Shown piece after piece: positions 51,691-61,095 of a DNA stretch of 64,000 nt. Positions within the stretch are counted from its first letter, which is position 1, and every line of letters begins with the position of its first letter. Source of the stretch: a bacterium 1XD42-76 (GTDB lineage: Bacteria; Bacillota; Clostridia; Lachnospirales; Lachnospiraceae). The stretch covers positions 186,001-250,000 of the forward strand of contig QZDW01000002.1 of assembly GCA_009917545.1 (NCBI GenBank), written 5' to 3'. The notes beneath the pieces were generated by a model. It was not told where the DNA came from. It did no database searches and was given only the letters and a program-made list of their open reading frames with translations. Position numbers and translations under genes: made by a program.

Positions 51691-54600
51691 TTAACGGAAG
51701 AATTTCACACCGCTCTCGAAAATCATCATGTCCTGGTTGCCGTAAATGTTTTTGGAAACCGCCTCATTGCAACGCTCCGCATGCGCCATCTTGCCGAATA
51801 TGCGGCCGTCCGGGCTCGTAATTCCCTCAACTGCCATGTAAGAGCCGTTCGGATTCCAGTCCTCGTCCATCGTCGGATTGCCTGATGCATCCACGTACTG
51901 CGTGGCTACCTGCCCGTTTGCAAACAGCCTGTCGAGCCATTCCTTAGAAGCCACAAACCGTCCTTCCCCGTGGGACACCGGGTTCGTATAGATACCCCCG
52001 AGCTCTGCACCGGCAAGCCACGGCGACTGATTGGAAACCACCTTAAGATTCGCCATTCTCGAGACATGCCGGCCGATCAGATTGTAGGTCAGCGTCGGGG
52101 AATCCTCTGTCTGCTCTTTTATCGTCCCCTCCGGCACAAGCCCCAGCTTGATTAACGCCTGGAAGCCGTTGCAGATGCCGAGCATCAGGCCGTCGCGTTC
52201 CTTAAGAAGCTTTTCGACCTCCTCGCGGATGGCCTCGTTGCGGAACGCCGTGGCGAAAAACTTCGCGGATCCTTCCGGCTCGTCGCCTGCCGAAAAGCCG
52301 CCCGGGAACATAACGATCTGGGCGTTTGCCAGCTCTTTCCTGTAGACCTCGACCGAATCCCGGATGTCCTCCGCGCTCAGGTTCTTAAACACTCTCGTCG
52401 TCACTCTGGCGCCTGCACGGAGAAATGCCTTCTCACTGTCATATTCGCAGTTTGTTCCCGGAAATACCGGAATGAATACATTGGGTGCGCCGAGTTTATG
52501 TGTACAGATCACGATATTTTTCGCCTCATAGAGCGGGCTTGTAATATCGCTCTCCTTTACTCCTGCCTTTACCGGAAACACCTTTGCAAGCGGCGCCTTC
52601 CATGTGTCAAGCGCTTCCTTAAGCGAAATGGAAACATTTCCGTATTCGAAAGCCTCCCTGTCCGTCACCTCACCGATGACCGTATAGCTGCATGCCAGCG
52701 CTCCCACACTGCCGTCAGGAACTTCACAGACAATGCTGCCCCAGCCCGGAGCAAAGAAGTCTCTCGGATCCACATGATGCTCGATCTTCACGCCGAGATG
52801 ATTGCCGAACGCCATTTTGCTGACTGCCTCGGCGATTCCGTTTCCTTCCACCGCATATGCGGAAATAATTCTCCCGGCCCGGATATCCTCGTGAAGCTTC
52901 TCATACCCGGAAAGGAGTTTTTCGTATACCGGAAGGTCGTTTTCGTCCCGCCCGGCCTCAAATACAATGATCTTACTTCCCGCTTTCTTAAATTCCGGGG
53001 AAATGACGGTCTTTTCACTGGCTACATTCACTGCAAAGGAAACGAGTGTCGGCGGAACATGGATCTCTGCCCCGTCCTCCTCGTTAAAGGTGCCAGACAT
53101 GCTGTCTTTACCGCCGATAGAAGGCAGTCCGAAGCCGATCTGAGCGCTGTATGCGCCAAGCAGCGCCGCGAAAGGCTGGCTCCAGTGGGACGGCTCTCCG
53201 GCCATGCGGCGGAAATATTCCTGGAACGTAAAGCGGATCTTCTTATAGTCGCCGCCGGCTGCCACGATCTTGGCTATGGATGTCAGCACGGCGTAGACAG
53301 CTCCGTGGAACGGGCTCCAGCTTGACAGATAGGGATCAAAGCCGTAGCTCATCATCGTCACGGCATCACAGCGCCGCCCCTGTACCGGGAGCTTCGCCAC
53401 CATTGTCTGGCTCTCTGTCTCCTGGTATTTTCCTCCGTACGGCATCATTACGGTCGCTGCGCCGATCGAGGAATCAAACATTTCCACAAGGCCTTTCTGG
53501 GAGCAGACATTTAAGGAACCAAGCAGCTTAAGCCAGTGCTCCCTTACATCCCCTGCGTCCTTTTGCACAAAGGGGCTCTCTTTCCTGTCCGGGAGCATAA
53601 CCGTCACGTCTGCTTCCTGATGCGCCCCGTTCGTATCCAGGAATGCACGGCTTAAATCAACAATCGTCCTTCCCCGCCAGCTCATGACAAGCCTCGGGCT
53701 CTCTGTCACCCTGGCGACCTCCAAAGCCTCCAGATTTTCTTCCGCTGCATAGGAAAGGAAGCGTTCCACATCCTTCGGATCCACGACCACAGCCATGCGC
53801 TCCTGGGATTCGGAAATCGCAATCTCCGTACCGTCGAGCCCGGCATATTTCTTCGGCACTTTATCAAGATCAATGGAAAGCCCGTCCGCCAGCTCTCCGA
53901 TCGCCACAGAAACACCGCCTGCCCCGAAATCATTACATTTTTTAATCAGCCTGGAAACCTCCGGACGGCGGAACATCCTCTGGATCTTTCTCTCCGTGGG
54001 AGCGTTTCCCTTCTGTACCTCTGCTCCGCACACCTCGATCGAAGCCTCCGTGTGAACCTTCGAGGAACCGGTCGCCCCGCCGATGCCGTCACGTCCGGTC
54101 CTTCCGCCAAGGAGAATGATGACATCCCCAGGCATGGAACTCTCGCGGATCACATTCTTTCTCGGGGCTGCGCCCATCACAGCGCCGATCTCCATCCTCT
54201 TTGCCACATAGCCCGGATGATAGAGCTCCTTTACATAGCCTGTCGCCAGCCCGATCTGATTGCCGTAGGAGCTGTAGCCGTGGGCTGCCTCTGTGACGAT
54301 TTTACGCTGGGGAAGCTTTCCCTTTAACGTATCCTCGAGCCTTCCTGTGGGGTCAGCCGCACCGGTAATGCGCATCGCCTGATAGACGTACGTGCGCCCG
54401 GACAGTGGATCGCGGATCGCGCCGCCCAGACAGGTTGCCGCGCCGCCAAACGGCTCGATCTCTGTCGGATGGTTGTGCGTCTCATTCTTAAAATTAATCA
54501 GCCATTCCTCTGTCCCGCCGTCGATTTCCACCGGAACTACGATGGAGCAGGCGTTGATCTCCTCCGAAACTTCCAGATCCTCAAGCTTCCCCTCGGCGCG

Positions 54601-55455
54601 CAGCTTCTTCATACCAATGGTCGCCAGATCCATGAGGCAGACAAATTTATCATCCCGTCCCGCATAAAGCGCCTGATGGTCGGCCAGATACTGATCGCAG
54701 ACTGCCTTTACCGGCTCTCTGTAATCTCCCTCTGCAAACGTGATATTCTTAAGCTCTGTGGAAAACGTCGTATGGCGGCAGTGGTCGGACCAGTATGTGT
54801 CGAGCACACGGATCTCTGTCACTGACGGGTCACGTTTTTCTTCTTCTGCAAAATAATTCTGAATATGCTTAAAATCCCGGAATGTCATCGCCAGGTTGAG
54901 AGAATCGTAAAGCCCCTTAAGCTCTGCTTCCCCCATCGCCATAAAGCCGTCAAACACAGCAATGTCTGCCGGGGTCTCGAACACGGCCGCCAACGTCTCC
55001 GGAAGCTCCTCTGCTGCCTCACGGGAATCAACCGGGTTGATACAAAAGGCCTTGATGGCCTTCACCTGTTCCCCGGTTAAGCTGCCTGCAATGACATACG
55101 TGGTCGCAGAGCGGATGACCGGTTCCTCATTCTCATTCAAAAGCTTCACACACTGCACCGCAGAATCGGCTCTCTGGTCGAACTGGCCGGGAAGATATTC
55201 CACGGAAAAAATGGTATCCCCTACCCCGTGCAGAAACGTGTCCTCAAATACGGTGTCCAAAGGCGGCTCAGAAAAAATCGTAGCCACGGCCTCCCTGTAC
55301 ACGTCCTCGGAAATATTTTCGATATCGTAACGAATCAGTACCCTCACGCTCGTGATGCCGGTGATCCCCAGATAACTCTCGATCTCCTCCCAGAGCTCCC
55401 TGGCCCTGATCGCAAATTCCGGCCGTTTTTCGACAAACACACGTCTGACGCTCAT
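51691..55455 (-). CDS. purL: Phosphoribosylformylglycinamidine synthase (single-chain PurL)
   Basis: A 1254-residue fusion enzyme making FGAM from FGAR, glutamine and ATP. The AIR-synthetase-like halves include THNHPTEIEPFGGAATC and FGAGGVSVAIGELADGL; the C-terminal glutamine amidotransferase has GICNGFQALIKLG with the nucleophile cysteine and GEGRF-like HGEGRFVA. Unlike the Bacillus PurLQS three-subunit type, this is a single protein, as in many Lachnospiraceae. The ATG at 55455 has AGGAGG 6 nt away. It is 27 kb from purE-M-N-D, so the pathway is split. No purine riboswitch was recognised upstream. Confidence 0.95.
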   Translation of the reverse strand: MSVRRVFVEKRPEFAIRARELWEEIESYLGITGITSVRVLIRYDIENISEDVYREAVATIFSEPPLDTVFEDTFLHGVGDTIFSVEYLPGQFDQRADSAVQCVKLLNENEEPVIRSATTYVIAGSLTGEQVKAIKAFCINPVDSREAAEELPETLAAVFETPADIAVFDGFMAMGEAELKGLYDSLNLAMTFRDFKHIQNYFAEEEKRDPSVTEIRVLDTYWSDHCRHTTFSTELKNITFAEGDYREPVKAVCDQYLADHQALYAGRDDKFVCLMDLATIGMKKLRAEGKLEDLEVSEEINACSIVVPVEIDGGTEEWLINFKNETHNHPTEIEPFGGAATCLGGAIRDPLSGRTYVYQAMRITGAADPTGRLEDTLKGKLPQRKIVTEAAHGYSSYGNQIGLATGYVKELYHPGYVAKRMEIGAVMGAAPRKNVIRESSMPGDVIILLGGRTGRDGIGGATGSSKVHTEASIEVCGAEVQKGNAPTERKIQRMFRRPEVSRLIKKCNDFGAGGVSVAIGELADGLSIDLDKVPKKYAGLDGTEIAISESQERMAVVVDPKDVERFLSYAAEENLEALEVARVTESPRLVMSWRGRTIVDLSRAFLDTNGAHQEADVTVMLPDRKESPFVQKDAGDVREHWLKLLGSLNVCSQKGLVEMFDSSIGAATVMMPYGGKYQETESQTMVAKLPVQGRRCDAVTMMSYGFDPYLSSWSPFHGAVYAVLTSIAKIVAAGGDYKKIRFTFQEYFRRMAGEPSHWSQPFAALLGAYSAQIGFGLPSIGGKDSMSGTFNEEDGAEIHVPPTLVSFAVNVASEKTVISPEFKKAGSKIIVFEAGRDENDLPVYEKLLSGYEKLHEDIRAGRIISAYAVEGNGIAEAVSKMAFGNHLGVKIEHHVDPRDFFAPGWGSIVCEVPDGSVGALACSYTVIGEVTDREAFEYGNVSISLKEALDTWKAPLAKVFPVKAGVKESDITSPLYEAKNIVICTHKLGAPNVFIPVFPGTNCEYDSEKAFLRAGARVTTRVFKNLSAEDIRDSVEVYRKELANAQIVMFPGGFSAGDEPEGSAKFFATAFRNEAIREEVEKLLKERDGLMLGICNGFQALIKLGLVPEGTIKEQTEDSPTLTYNLIGRHVSRMANLKVVSNQSPWLAGAELGGIYTNPVSHGEGRFVASKEWLDRLFANGQVATQYVDASGNPTMDEDWNPNGSYMAVEGITSPDGRIFGKMAHAERCNEAVSKNIYGNQDMMIFESGVKFFR

Positions 55456-55568
55456 GATTTCCTCCTTCATACATCCCCTGTAAGCGGGAATACTGCCTCC
55501 CGTCCCCCATGCCACAGCAGGTCCTTGGGGATACAAAAAATGACAATTTTCCAATATTTATTAAGACC

Positions 55569-55598
55569 ATCATAGCACATCGAATAGAAATAAGTAAA
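55569..55598 (-). promoter_or_regulatory. Likely purL promoter
   Basis: On the minus strand TTTACT (55593-55598), an 18-nt spacer and TATGAT (55569-55574), with an AT-rich stretch holding repeated ATTAAT upstream that could be an UP element. Confidence 0.6.
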
Positions 55599-55721
55599 AT
55601 TAATGTAATTAATCATATTAATCACTATTTCTAATATATTTTCTGTGCACCTGTCCGCTCCTTCCTACGCCTGTGCTTCCCGGGATATCCATTCTCTTCC
55701 AGCACCCGGCCGCAGGTTTCC

Positions 55722-56231
55722 TCAAACGGTTCCCAGTGCATCCATCGTCATTTTCATGATCTCCCGCACTTCATCCTGTGGAAGCTGCATCCACTCAGAA
55801 AGTTCTCCAAGACTCGCTTCGCGCCCGAGCTCTTCTGCCATCCGTTTAGACACCTCCTGCAGCACATTGACCCTGGCAAGTACTTCTTCCTTTGTATCCG
55901 TATCTGCTTTCTGCTCACGGATAACTTCCTCCATGCGCACACGGATACGGCTTTCCAAAAGCCCCTCAAACGCATCCTCAAATCCCTCGTCGGCTAACAG
56001 CATAAGCTCCAGGCTCGCCTCCTGAATCAGGTCAGAAACTGGCACCCCCTGATTGACATAATCCTGTACAAAAAACATTGCCCGCTTCAGATTGCCCTCA
56101 ATCAGCCGGTTCCTGGCTTCCCGGCTCCCTGCACGGATCTCGGCCAGAAGCCTGGCATTCTCCTCCACGCTGCAATCTTCAATCCCAGAAAGCTCTCCCA
56201 GGTAAACCTCAAATAAATCCTCTGTTTTCAT
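55722..56231 (-). CDS. Sigma-70-like protein lacking region 4
   Basis: A 169-residue protein. Residues 1-105 resemble sigma regions 1.2-2 (ENARLLAEIRAGSREARNRL then NLKRAMFFVQDYVNQGVP, the core-binding helices, and SDLIQEASLELM). Residues 120-168 resemble region 3 (LGELSEWMQLPQDEVREIM). Region 2.4 is degenerate and region 4, which binds the -35 box, is absent: the protein ends where it should begin. It may bind RNA polymerase without promoter recognition, or be a regulator of another sigma factor. It is on the minus strand, divergent from LysR. Confidence 0.78.
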   Translation of the reverse strand: MKTEDLFEVYLGELSGIEDCSVEENARLLAEIRAGSREARNRLIEGNLKRAMFFVQDYVNQGVPVSDLIQEASLELMLLADEGFEDAFEGLLESRIRVRMEEVIREQKADTDTKEEVLARVNVLQEVSKRMAEELGREASLGELSEWMQLPQDEVREIMKMTMDALGTV

Positions 56232-56276
56232 CCCATCCTCCTGTTCTCATAAGGTCAAAACTCCACGCCGTTCCTC

Positions 56277-56335
56277 TTGCGCATCCCCTCTGCCTGTGCT
56301 ATAGTAAACAACAGATACCTAGATACCTCTGTTGT
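56277..56335 (+). promoter_or_regulatory. LysR promoter with overlapping operator-like palindrome
   Basis: TTGCGC (56277-56282), a 17-nt spacer and TATAGT (56300-56305). Immediately downstream, ACAACAGA (56308-56315) and TCTGTTGT (56328-56335) form a perfect 8-bp inverted repeat with internal GATACCTAGATACC. Autoregulation by LysR is possible. Confidence 0.55.
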
Positions 56336-56397
56336 CTGCTATCGCCCCTCCAGGAGATGCGCACAATAACCCCAGCTATTTATAAGGAGCGCTGATA

Positions 56398-57273
56398 ATG
56401 GATATTAACTACGAGTTATATAAAGTATTTTACCACGTAGCCCGCACTTTAAGCTTCTCCGAAGCTTCCAGAGAGCTTTTCATCTCCCAATCCGCTGTCA
56501 GCCAATCCATTAAAGTCCTGGAAAAAAAGCTTGGCCAGCCTCTTTTCATCCGCAGTACCAAGAAAGTCCGCCTCACTCCGGAAGGCGAGATTCTCTTAAA
56601 ACACGTTGAGCCTGCGATGAATCTTTTGCGCAGAGGGGAAAATCAGCTCCTGGAGACCAATTCCCTGAACGGTGGACAGCTCCGCATTGCTGCCAGCGAC
56701 ACGATCTGTCGCTACTTTCTTGTCCCTTACCTGAACCGTTTTCACAGTGCCTATCCCAGCGTCCATATAAAAGTCACCAATTCCAACTCGATCCAGTGCG
56801 CAGGGCTGCTTGAACACGGTCAGGTAGACTGCATCATTACCAATTATCCTAATTCCGGCCTCTTACATACACAGAATATCCGTGCCATTCACGAATTCAG
56901 CGATGTTTTCGTAGCCAACCCAAACCATTTCCCTCTGAAAGGCCGTAAAATCACACTGGAAGAGCTCCAGACCCTGCCTATCATGATGCTGGACGAGAAA
57001 AGTACCACCAGCGAATTCCTCCATGCCCTTTTCCAGAAATCCCATCTCGATCTCGTCCCTGAAATCGAACTTAGCAGCAACGATCTCCTGATCGATCTGG
57101 CACGCATCGGACTCGGAATCGCCTTTGTCCCGGACTTCTGCATTCCTGCCAGAGAAGCAGAACTTTATATTCTGGAGCTTGCCCAGAACCTTCCGCTCAG
57201 ACGATTGGTTGTCGTTCACAATGAAACGCTTCCCGTTACCCCGGCAGCAAAACATTTCATGGACATGCTGTAG
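56398..57273 (+). CDS. LysR-family transcriptional regulator
   Basis: A 291-residue regulator. The N-terminal winged helix-turn-helix (1-65) is typical: FYHVARTLSFSEASRELF, then ISQSAVSQSIKVLEKKLGQPLF. The C-terminal effector domain (about 90-290) has two Rossmann lobes. It is convergent with the helicase, overlapping its 3' end by 17 nt; the divergent neighbour is the sigma-like gene. The target is not evident. Confidence 0.93.
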   Translation: MDINYELYKVFYHVARTLSFSEASRELFISQSAVSQSIKVLEKKLGQPLFIRSTKKVRLTPEGEILLKHVEPAMNLLRRGENQLLETNSLNGGQLRIAASDTICRYFLVPYLNRFHSAYPSVHIKVTNSNSIQCAGLLEHGQVDCIITNYPNSGLLHTQNIRAIHEFSDVFVANPNHFPLKGRKITLEELQTLPIMMLDEKSTTSEFLHALFQKSHLDLVPEIELSSNDLLIDLARIGLGIAFVPDFCIPAREAELYILELAQNLPLRRLVVVHNETLPVTPAAKHFMDML

Positions 57274-59671
57274 TGGCAGCCGGACGTTCTGTTTCCCCTG
57301 ACGCCTGTGCCCGCTGTGCCCAGAAATCTCCCAGGCAGGCTCTGACATTTCCCAGATTTACCATTTGAAAATGTTCCCACTCTCTCGGAAACAGCTCCAG
57401 ATGGCCGCGTTTTAAAAAACGGTCATCCAGCAGCAAAATCACGCCCTCATCCCTGGCGGTGCGGATCACACGTCCCGCTGCCTGAAGAACCTTGTTCATA
57501 CCCGGATACTGATATGCAAAATCATATCCTGCCTGTTCTGTCTCATCAAAATATCCTTTTAAGATCTCCTGCTCTGTGCAGACCATCGGCAGCCCGGTCC
57601 CCACGATAATCACACCAACGAGGCGTTCTTCTGTCAAATCAATCCCTTCCGAAAATACGCCGCCCAGCACGCAGAGCGCAGCCAGGGAATGCTCCCGCAC
57701 GCAGTCAAATTCTGCAAGGAATTCTTTGCGCTCCTCCTCACCCATTCCCTGCCCCTGGATCAGGAGATCCGCGGAAGGCGGTGCCTCTTCAAGCGCTCTT
57801 TCAACCTGCTCCATATACTGATAGGACGGGAAAAAGACCATATAATTACCGCGTCTGGCCTCTGTCACTGCCCGGATATACTCTGCCACCTTGCGGAATT
57901 CATTTTCATTCCTTCTCGTATAGCGGCTGCTCACATCCGTTGCCACCATCAAAAGCCGCTTCTCCTCAGCAAACGGCGAGAGTGCATAGACAGCATAATC
58001 CTCCTTCCGCCCGGACAGCAGCGTCCGGTAATAGTGGATCGGAAGAAACGTCGCTGAAAACAGGATGGTACTGTTCCCCTGATCCATGCAGTCCGATAAG
58101 AGTCTGGCCGGATTGACACAGAACAGGCGTACCTGAAAAGCGCCGTTTGGCATCAGCTCCCCGTAGATCCTGTAGTTGTCGTCAAGCTCCTCGTAAATCT
58201 GCAGGAAGTTGCGCAGACAGAAATAAAAGTCCAGAACCACATCCCGCCCCTCAAACTCTGCTTCCTCTTCCATAAAAATCTCCAGACATGCATAGGCGCT
58301 CATGATACCTGCTGCCAGCCCGGCTGCTTCCTCTAAGAGCATCCACTGGCCGCATTCCCTTTTCAGATCCAACAGCAGCCGGTTCACACGCTCCAGCTCC
58401 CGTTCGAGCTTCGGGGCCTTGTTCCTTATGATGCGCTTTACCTCCAGCACATCCTCCTTTTTGACCGAAGCGCTATACATCTCCCTTGCCCGGGAAACCA
58501 GATTATGCGCCTCGTCAATCAAAAACAGATATTCGCCGTGATTTCCCTCCGCAAAATACCGTTTGAGCCTCACATTTGGGTCAAACACATAATTATAGTC
58601 ACAAATAATACCATCCGTCCAGTTCGAGATATCCAGGCAGTACTCGAACGGGCATACCTTGTATGTCTCAGCAAAGGAAAGGATTTTCTCCCGCGTGATC
58701 TCCTGCTCCGCATCGAAAATAGCAGCCACGGCATCATTGATGCGGTCATAATGTCCCTTCGCGTACTCACAGGCCTCCGGGTTACATTCCGCTTTCTCCA
58801 ACGGGCAGAGTTTTTCCTTAGCTGTGATCGTGACAGAGGAAAACCAGAGTCCCGCCTGACGCAGGATATGGAATGTCTCTTCCGCTACTGTACGGGTAAT
58901 CGTCTTGGCTGTCAGGTAAAACAGCTTGTCCCCCTTGCCCTCGCCGATCCCCTTTACCGCCGGAAACACCACCGAAAGTGTCTTGCCAATCCCTGTCGGC
59001 GCCTGAATAAACAGCCGCTTCTTTCTGGAAATCGTCCGATAAGCAGCCACAACCAGATCACGCTGCCCCTCACGGTAGGGATAGGGGAACTGCAGACCCT
59101 GGATGGAAGCATCCCTCTGTTCCCTGTGGTGAAGGAGGCGGAGCGCCCATTTCATATATTCACTGGCAATGCCTGTAAACCACGTCTCCAGCTCACTCCG
59201 GGACATCTCTCTTTTAAATCGCCGGATCTCCTCTGTTTCCAGATTACAGTAGGTCAGCTGCAGACGGATCTCCCCGAGTCCCTTATCACAGCAGTAAAAA
59301 TACCCATAGCACATCGCCTGGGCCAGATGGATAAAAACAGGCTCCGAAAGCCGTGCCAGATCCAGATAAACGCCCTTAATCTCGTCGATTACGGACATTC
59401 CGTCCTCCTCGAAAATGCCGTCAGCGCGTCCCTCCACCAAAAGCATGAGCTCCTCTCCCTCAAACGTCCCCTTTAACGGCACCTCTGCCCGGTAGCCTGC
59501 CCCCATACTCCTTTGTATTTTCCTGTGGATACGCCCGCCTTCCAGCATGGCGTCGGCCCTCGCAGCACCCATCCTGCGATTATCAATATCACCGGAACGC
59601 AGCACAAACTCTACCAGGTTACGGACCGATATCCTCTCCTGCCTGCTGCCATCGCCTGCTCTCTCCCCCAC
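57257..59671 (-). CDS. XPD/DinG-like helicase with N-terminal RecB-type nuclease domain
   Basis: An 804-residue protein. N-terminal part (about 45-130) has the RecB/Cas4 nuclease set: H49, D84 (GRADGI), E97-x-K99 (DEIK), and the QAMCY motif (118-122). The helicase part begins with Walker A APTGIGKT (224-231) and DEAH (386-389); between them are cysteines (C289, C296, C301, C340, C345) positioned like the XPD-type [4Fe-4S] site. Motif VI is AAGRVIRT. It could unwind and cut DNA in repair. No partner gene is adjacent. The nuclease call depends on few residues but they are in the right order. Confidence 0.85.
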   Translation of the reverse strand: MGERAGDGSRQERISVRNLVEFVLRSGDIDNRRMGAARADAMLEGGRIHRKIQRSMGAGYRAEVPLKGTFEGEELMLLVEGRADGIFEEDGMSVIDEIKGVYLDLARLSEPVFIHLAQAMCYGYFYCCDKGLGEIRLQLTYCNLETEEIRRFKREMSRSELETWFTGIASEYMKWALRLLHHREQRDASIQGLQFPYPYREGQRDLVVAAYRTISRKKRLFIQAPTGIGKTLSVVFPAVKGIGEGKGDKLFYLTAKTITRTVAEETFHILRQAGLWFSSVTITAKEKLCPLEKAECNPEACEYAKGHYDRINDAVAAIFDAEQEITREKILSFAETYKVCPFEYCLDISNWTDGIICDYNYVFDPNVRLKRYFAEGNHGEYLFLIDEAHNLVSRAREMYSASVKKEDVLEVKRIIRNKAPKLERELERVNRLLLDLKRECGQWMLLEEAAGLAAGIMSAYACLEIFMEEEAEFEGRDVVLDFYFCLRNFLQIYEELDDNYRIYGELMPNGAFQVRLFCVNPARLLSDCMDQGNSTILFSATFLPIHYYRTLLSGRKEDYAVYALSPFAEEKRLLMVATDVSSRYTRRNENEFRKVAEYIRAVTEARRGNYMVFFPSYQYMEQVERALEEAPPSADLLIQGQGMGEEERKEFLAEFDCVREHSLAALCVLGGVFSEGIDLTEERLVGVIIVGTGLPMVCTEQEILKGYFDETEQAGYDFAYQYPGMNKVLQAAGRVIRTARDEGVILLLDDRFLKRGHLELFPREWEHFQMVNLGNVRACLGDFWAQRAQASGETERPAATTACP

Positions 59672-59773
59672 CAGACTCCCTCCTCACCGCCATATGTGCA
59701 GATTACCCCTGATACGACAGAAGCCGCCATACCATTTTGGTATGACGGCCCTTTCTCTCTTCTAAATCATCCG

Positions 59774-60022
59774 TTACGCTACGGCATGAGCCTCGACATT
59801 ACTTTTCTCGGCAAGAAATTCTTCAAAAGCAAGGTTTTCCCCATTATATTCTACTGTCAGCACCTTTGTCAAATCCAGACTTAAAACGCCCAAGATCGAC
59901 TTTGCGTCAATGATTACTCTGTTATAAAAGATATTGATGTCGAAATCGCACTCTGACGCCAGGAAAACTAATTTCTTTGCTTCTGAAATAGAAGAGATCT
60001 TGATTTTTCTCTGCTTCATCAT
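59774..60022 (-). CDS. HPr-fold protein without the phosphorylatable histidine
   Basis: An 82-residue protein with the HPr fold. The C-terminal half matches well: VIIDAKSILGVLSL is the Ser46 site of HPr (here S42). The N-terminal phosphorylation motif of PTS HPr, GLHARPA, is missing; the corresponding stretch is SSISEAKKLVFLA and has no histidine. This is the pattern of Crh, which acts in carbon catabolite control but not in sugar transport. The ATG at 60022 has AAGGAG upstream. A promoter TTGACT-N17-TATAAA lies 57-85 nt upstream. CcpA partnership is inferred. Confidence 0.82.
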   Translation of the reverse strand: MMKQRKIKISSISEAKKLVFLASECDFDINIFYNRVIIDAKSILGVLSLDLTKVLTVEYNGENLAFEEFLAEKSNVEAHAVA

Positions 60023-60078
60023 GACTTTCAAACTCCTTAACAAAAAATCAATGCAGGTATTTTCCTTCATTTACTAAA

Positions 60079-60107
60079 TTTATATCATTTTCTGGTAAAA
60101 TAGTCAA
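60079..60107 (-). promoter_or_regulatory. Promoter of the HPr-like gene
   Basis: On the minus strand TTGACT (60102-60107), a 17-nt spacer and TATAAA (60079-60084). Confidence 0.72.
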
Positions 60108-60115
60108 CCCGCATT

Positions 60116-60463
60116 TTAAACTATCTTTTCAATCCCTCCCGGCTGGTTTTTTGTATATTTTTCCCACAAGAACGTTAAAAAATACAAAACTTCGGCATTT
60201 CCCGGACCTGTTTTGACACGCCTGCTCTCCCTGAGGCATTTCAAGTGTTCATTCTTTAGCAGGATACGGACTGCTGTTCTGATATCACGTTCCACACATT
60301 GAGGCGTTGTACAAAAGTGCTTTGCCACTTCCAGATACAAGGCCTTCATCTGCACTGGTTGTTCTGATTCCTTCAGCATTCCCACTGCGAAAGCAATGTA
60401 TTCATATCCCAAATAATTTTTATTTAATCCCATACTCACTAACAAATCATAGATATCTGACAT
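60116..60463 (-). CDS. Stand-alone Spo0A C-terminal-domain protein
   Basis: A 115-residue protein that matches the DNA-binding effector domain of Spo0A: KNYLGYEYIAFAVGMLKES, then YLEVAKHFCTTPQCVERDIRTAVR, the helix-turn-helix. There is no receiver domain, so it cannot be phosphorylated. It might bind Spo0A boxes or block Spo0A. It lies 46 nt upstream of the HPr-like gene on the same strand, although that gene has its own promoter. Confidence 0.82.
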   Translation of the reverse strand: MSDIYDLLVSMGLNKNYLGYEYIAFAVGMLKESEQPVQMKALYLEVAKHFCTTPQCVERDIRTAVRILLKNEHLKCLRESRRVKTGPGNAEVLYFLTFLWEKYTKNQPGGIEKIV

Positions 60464-60736
60464 GACACTTCCCTTTCAAAGCGGAAGCAGGCCGGAACCC
60501 TGGTAGAATAAAGAATCCCGTGCCTGCCGCCGCTTCGCCTTATTTTATACTGTGTCATATCTGTACATCTATTATCCAATTATGACATTTTTTCTGCAAA
60601 AATCTCCGAATCCTCTCACTGAGTGCAGGATATCATGGCATTTCGGACAGGACTGTACAGAATCTGTCAGGATATAAAAAAAAGATATCACAGGACAGAA
60701 CATATCCTATCATATCTCTCAAGTTCTCAAATCAAA
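60464..60736. other. Intergenic region without recognised features
   Basis: Between the Spo0A-domain gene and tRNA-Trp. A purine-rich stretch with repeated GATATCA is seen, but no frame, hairpin or promoter of note. Confidence 0.4.
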
Positions 60737-60807
60737 CAGGGGAAGAGGGGCTCGAACCCCCATCTACGGTTTTGGAGACCGCTGCTCTACCATTGAACTA
60801 TTCCCCT
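60737..60807 (-). tRNA. tRNA-Trp (CCA)
   Basis: On the minus strand AGGGGAA and TTCCCCT form the acceptor stem, TTCAATGGTAGA is the D loop, CTCCAAA the anticodon loop (anticodon CCA) and GTTCGAG the T loop. The 3' CCA is not encoded. Confidence 0.95.
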
Positions 60808-60827
60808 TTATTATCTCGTGCTTAAAT

Positions 60828-60856
60828 ATACTAACACAGGAATCAAATTTTGTCAA
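60828..60856 (-). promoter_or_regulatory. tRNA-Trp promoter
   Basis: On the minus strand TTGACA (60851-60856), a 17-nt spacer and TAGTAT (60828-60833), 20 nt before the tRNA. Confidence 0.75.
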
Positions 60857-61095
60857 TGAAAATTTAAACGAAAATAGATGATTGAAAATGGATGATACGA
60901 ATGAAAGTGATCCGTAACCGTTCTTGCCGGCCTGTCACCATAACGCTCAGCGCTGCGGACCAGATATACATCGGGCCAGGCCCGTATGCATATCCGTCCG
61001 CACACTTGTCACTATATTTTCGTATCCTTTTTGATCTTTGTTTTTATGTTTTGAACTCGTTTCCTGTCGTTCAGGTGTCTGCCAGAACCCCGGTT

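Noticed and set aside
55456-55640. Purine riboswitch upstream of purL
   Set aside because: The short AT-rich leader has no recognisable guanine or PRPP aptamer core; only a promoter is seen.
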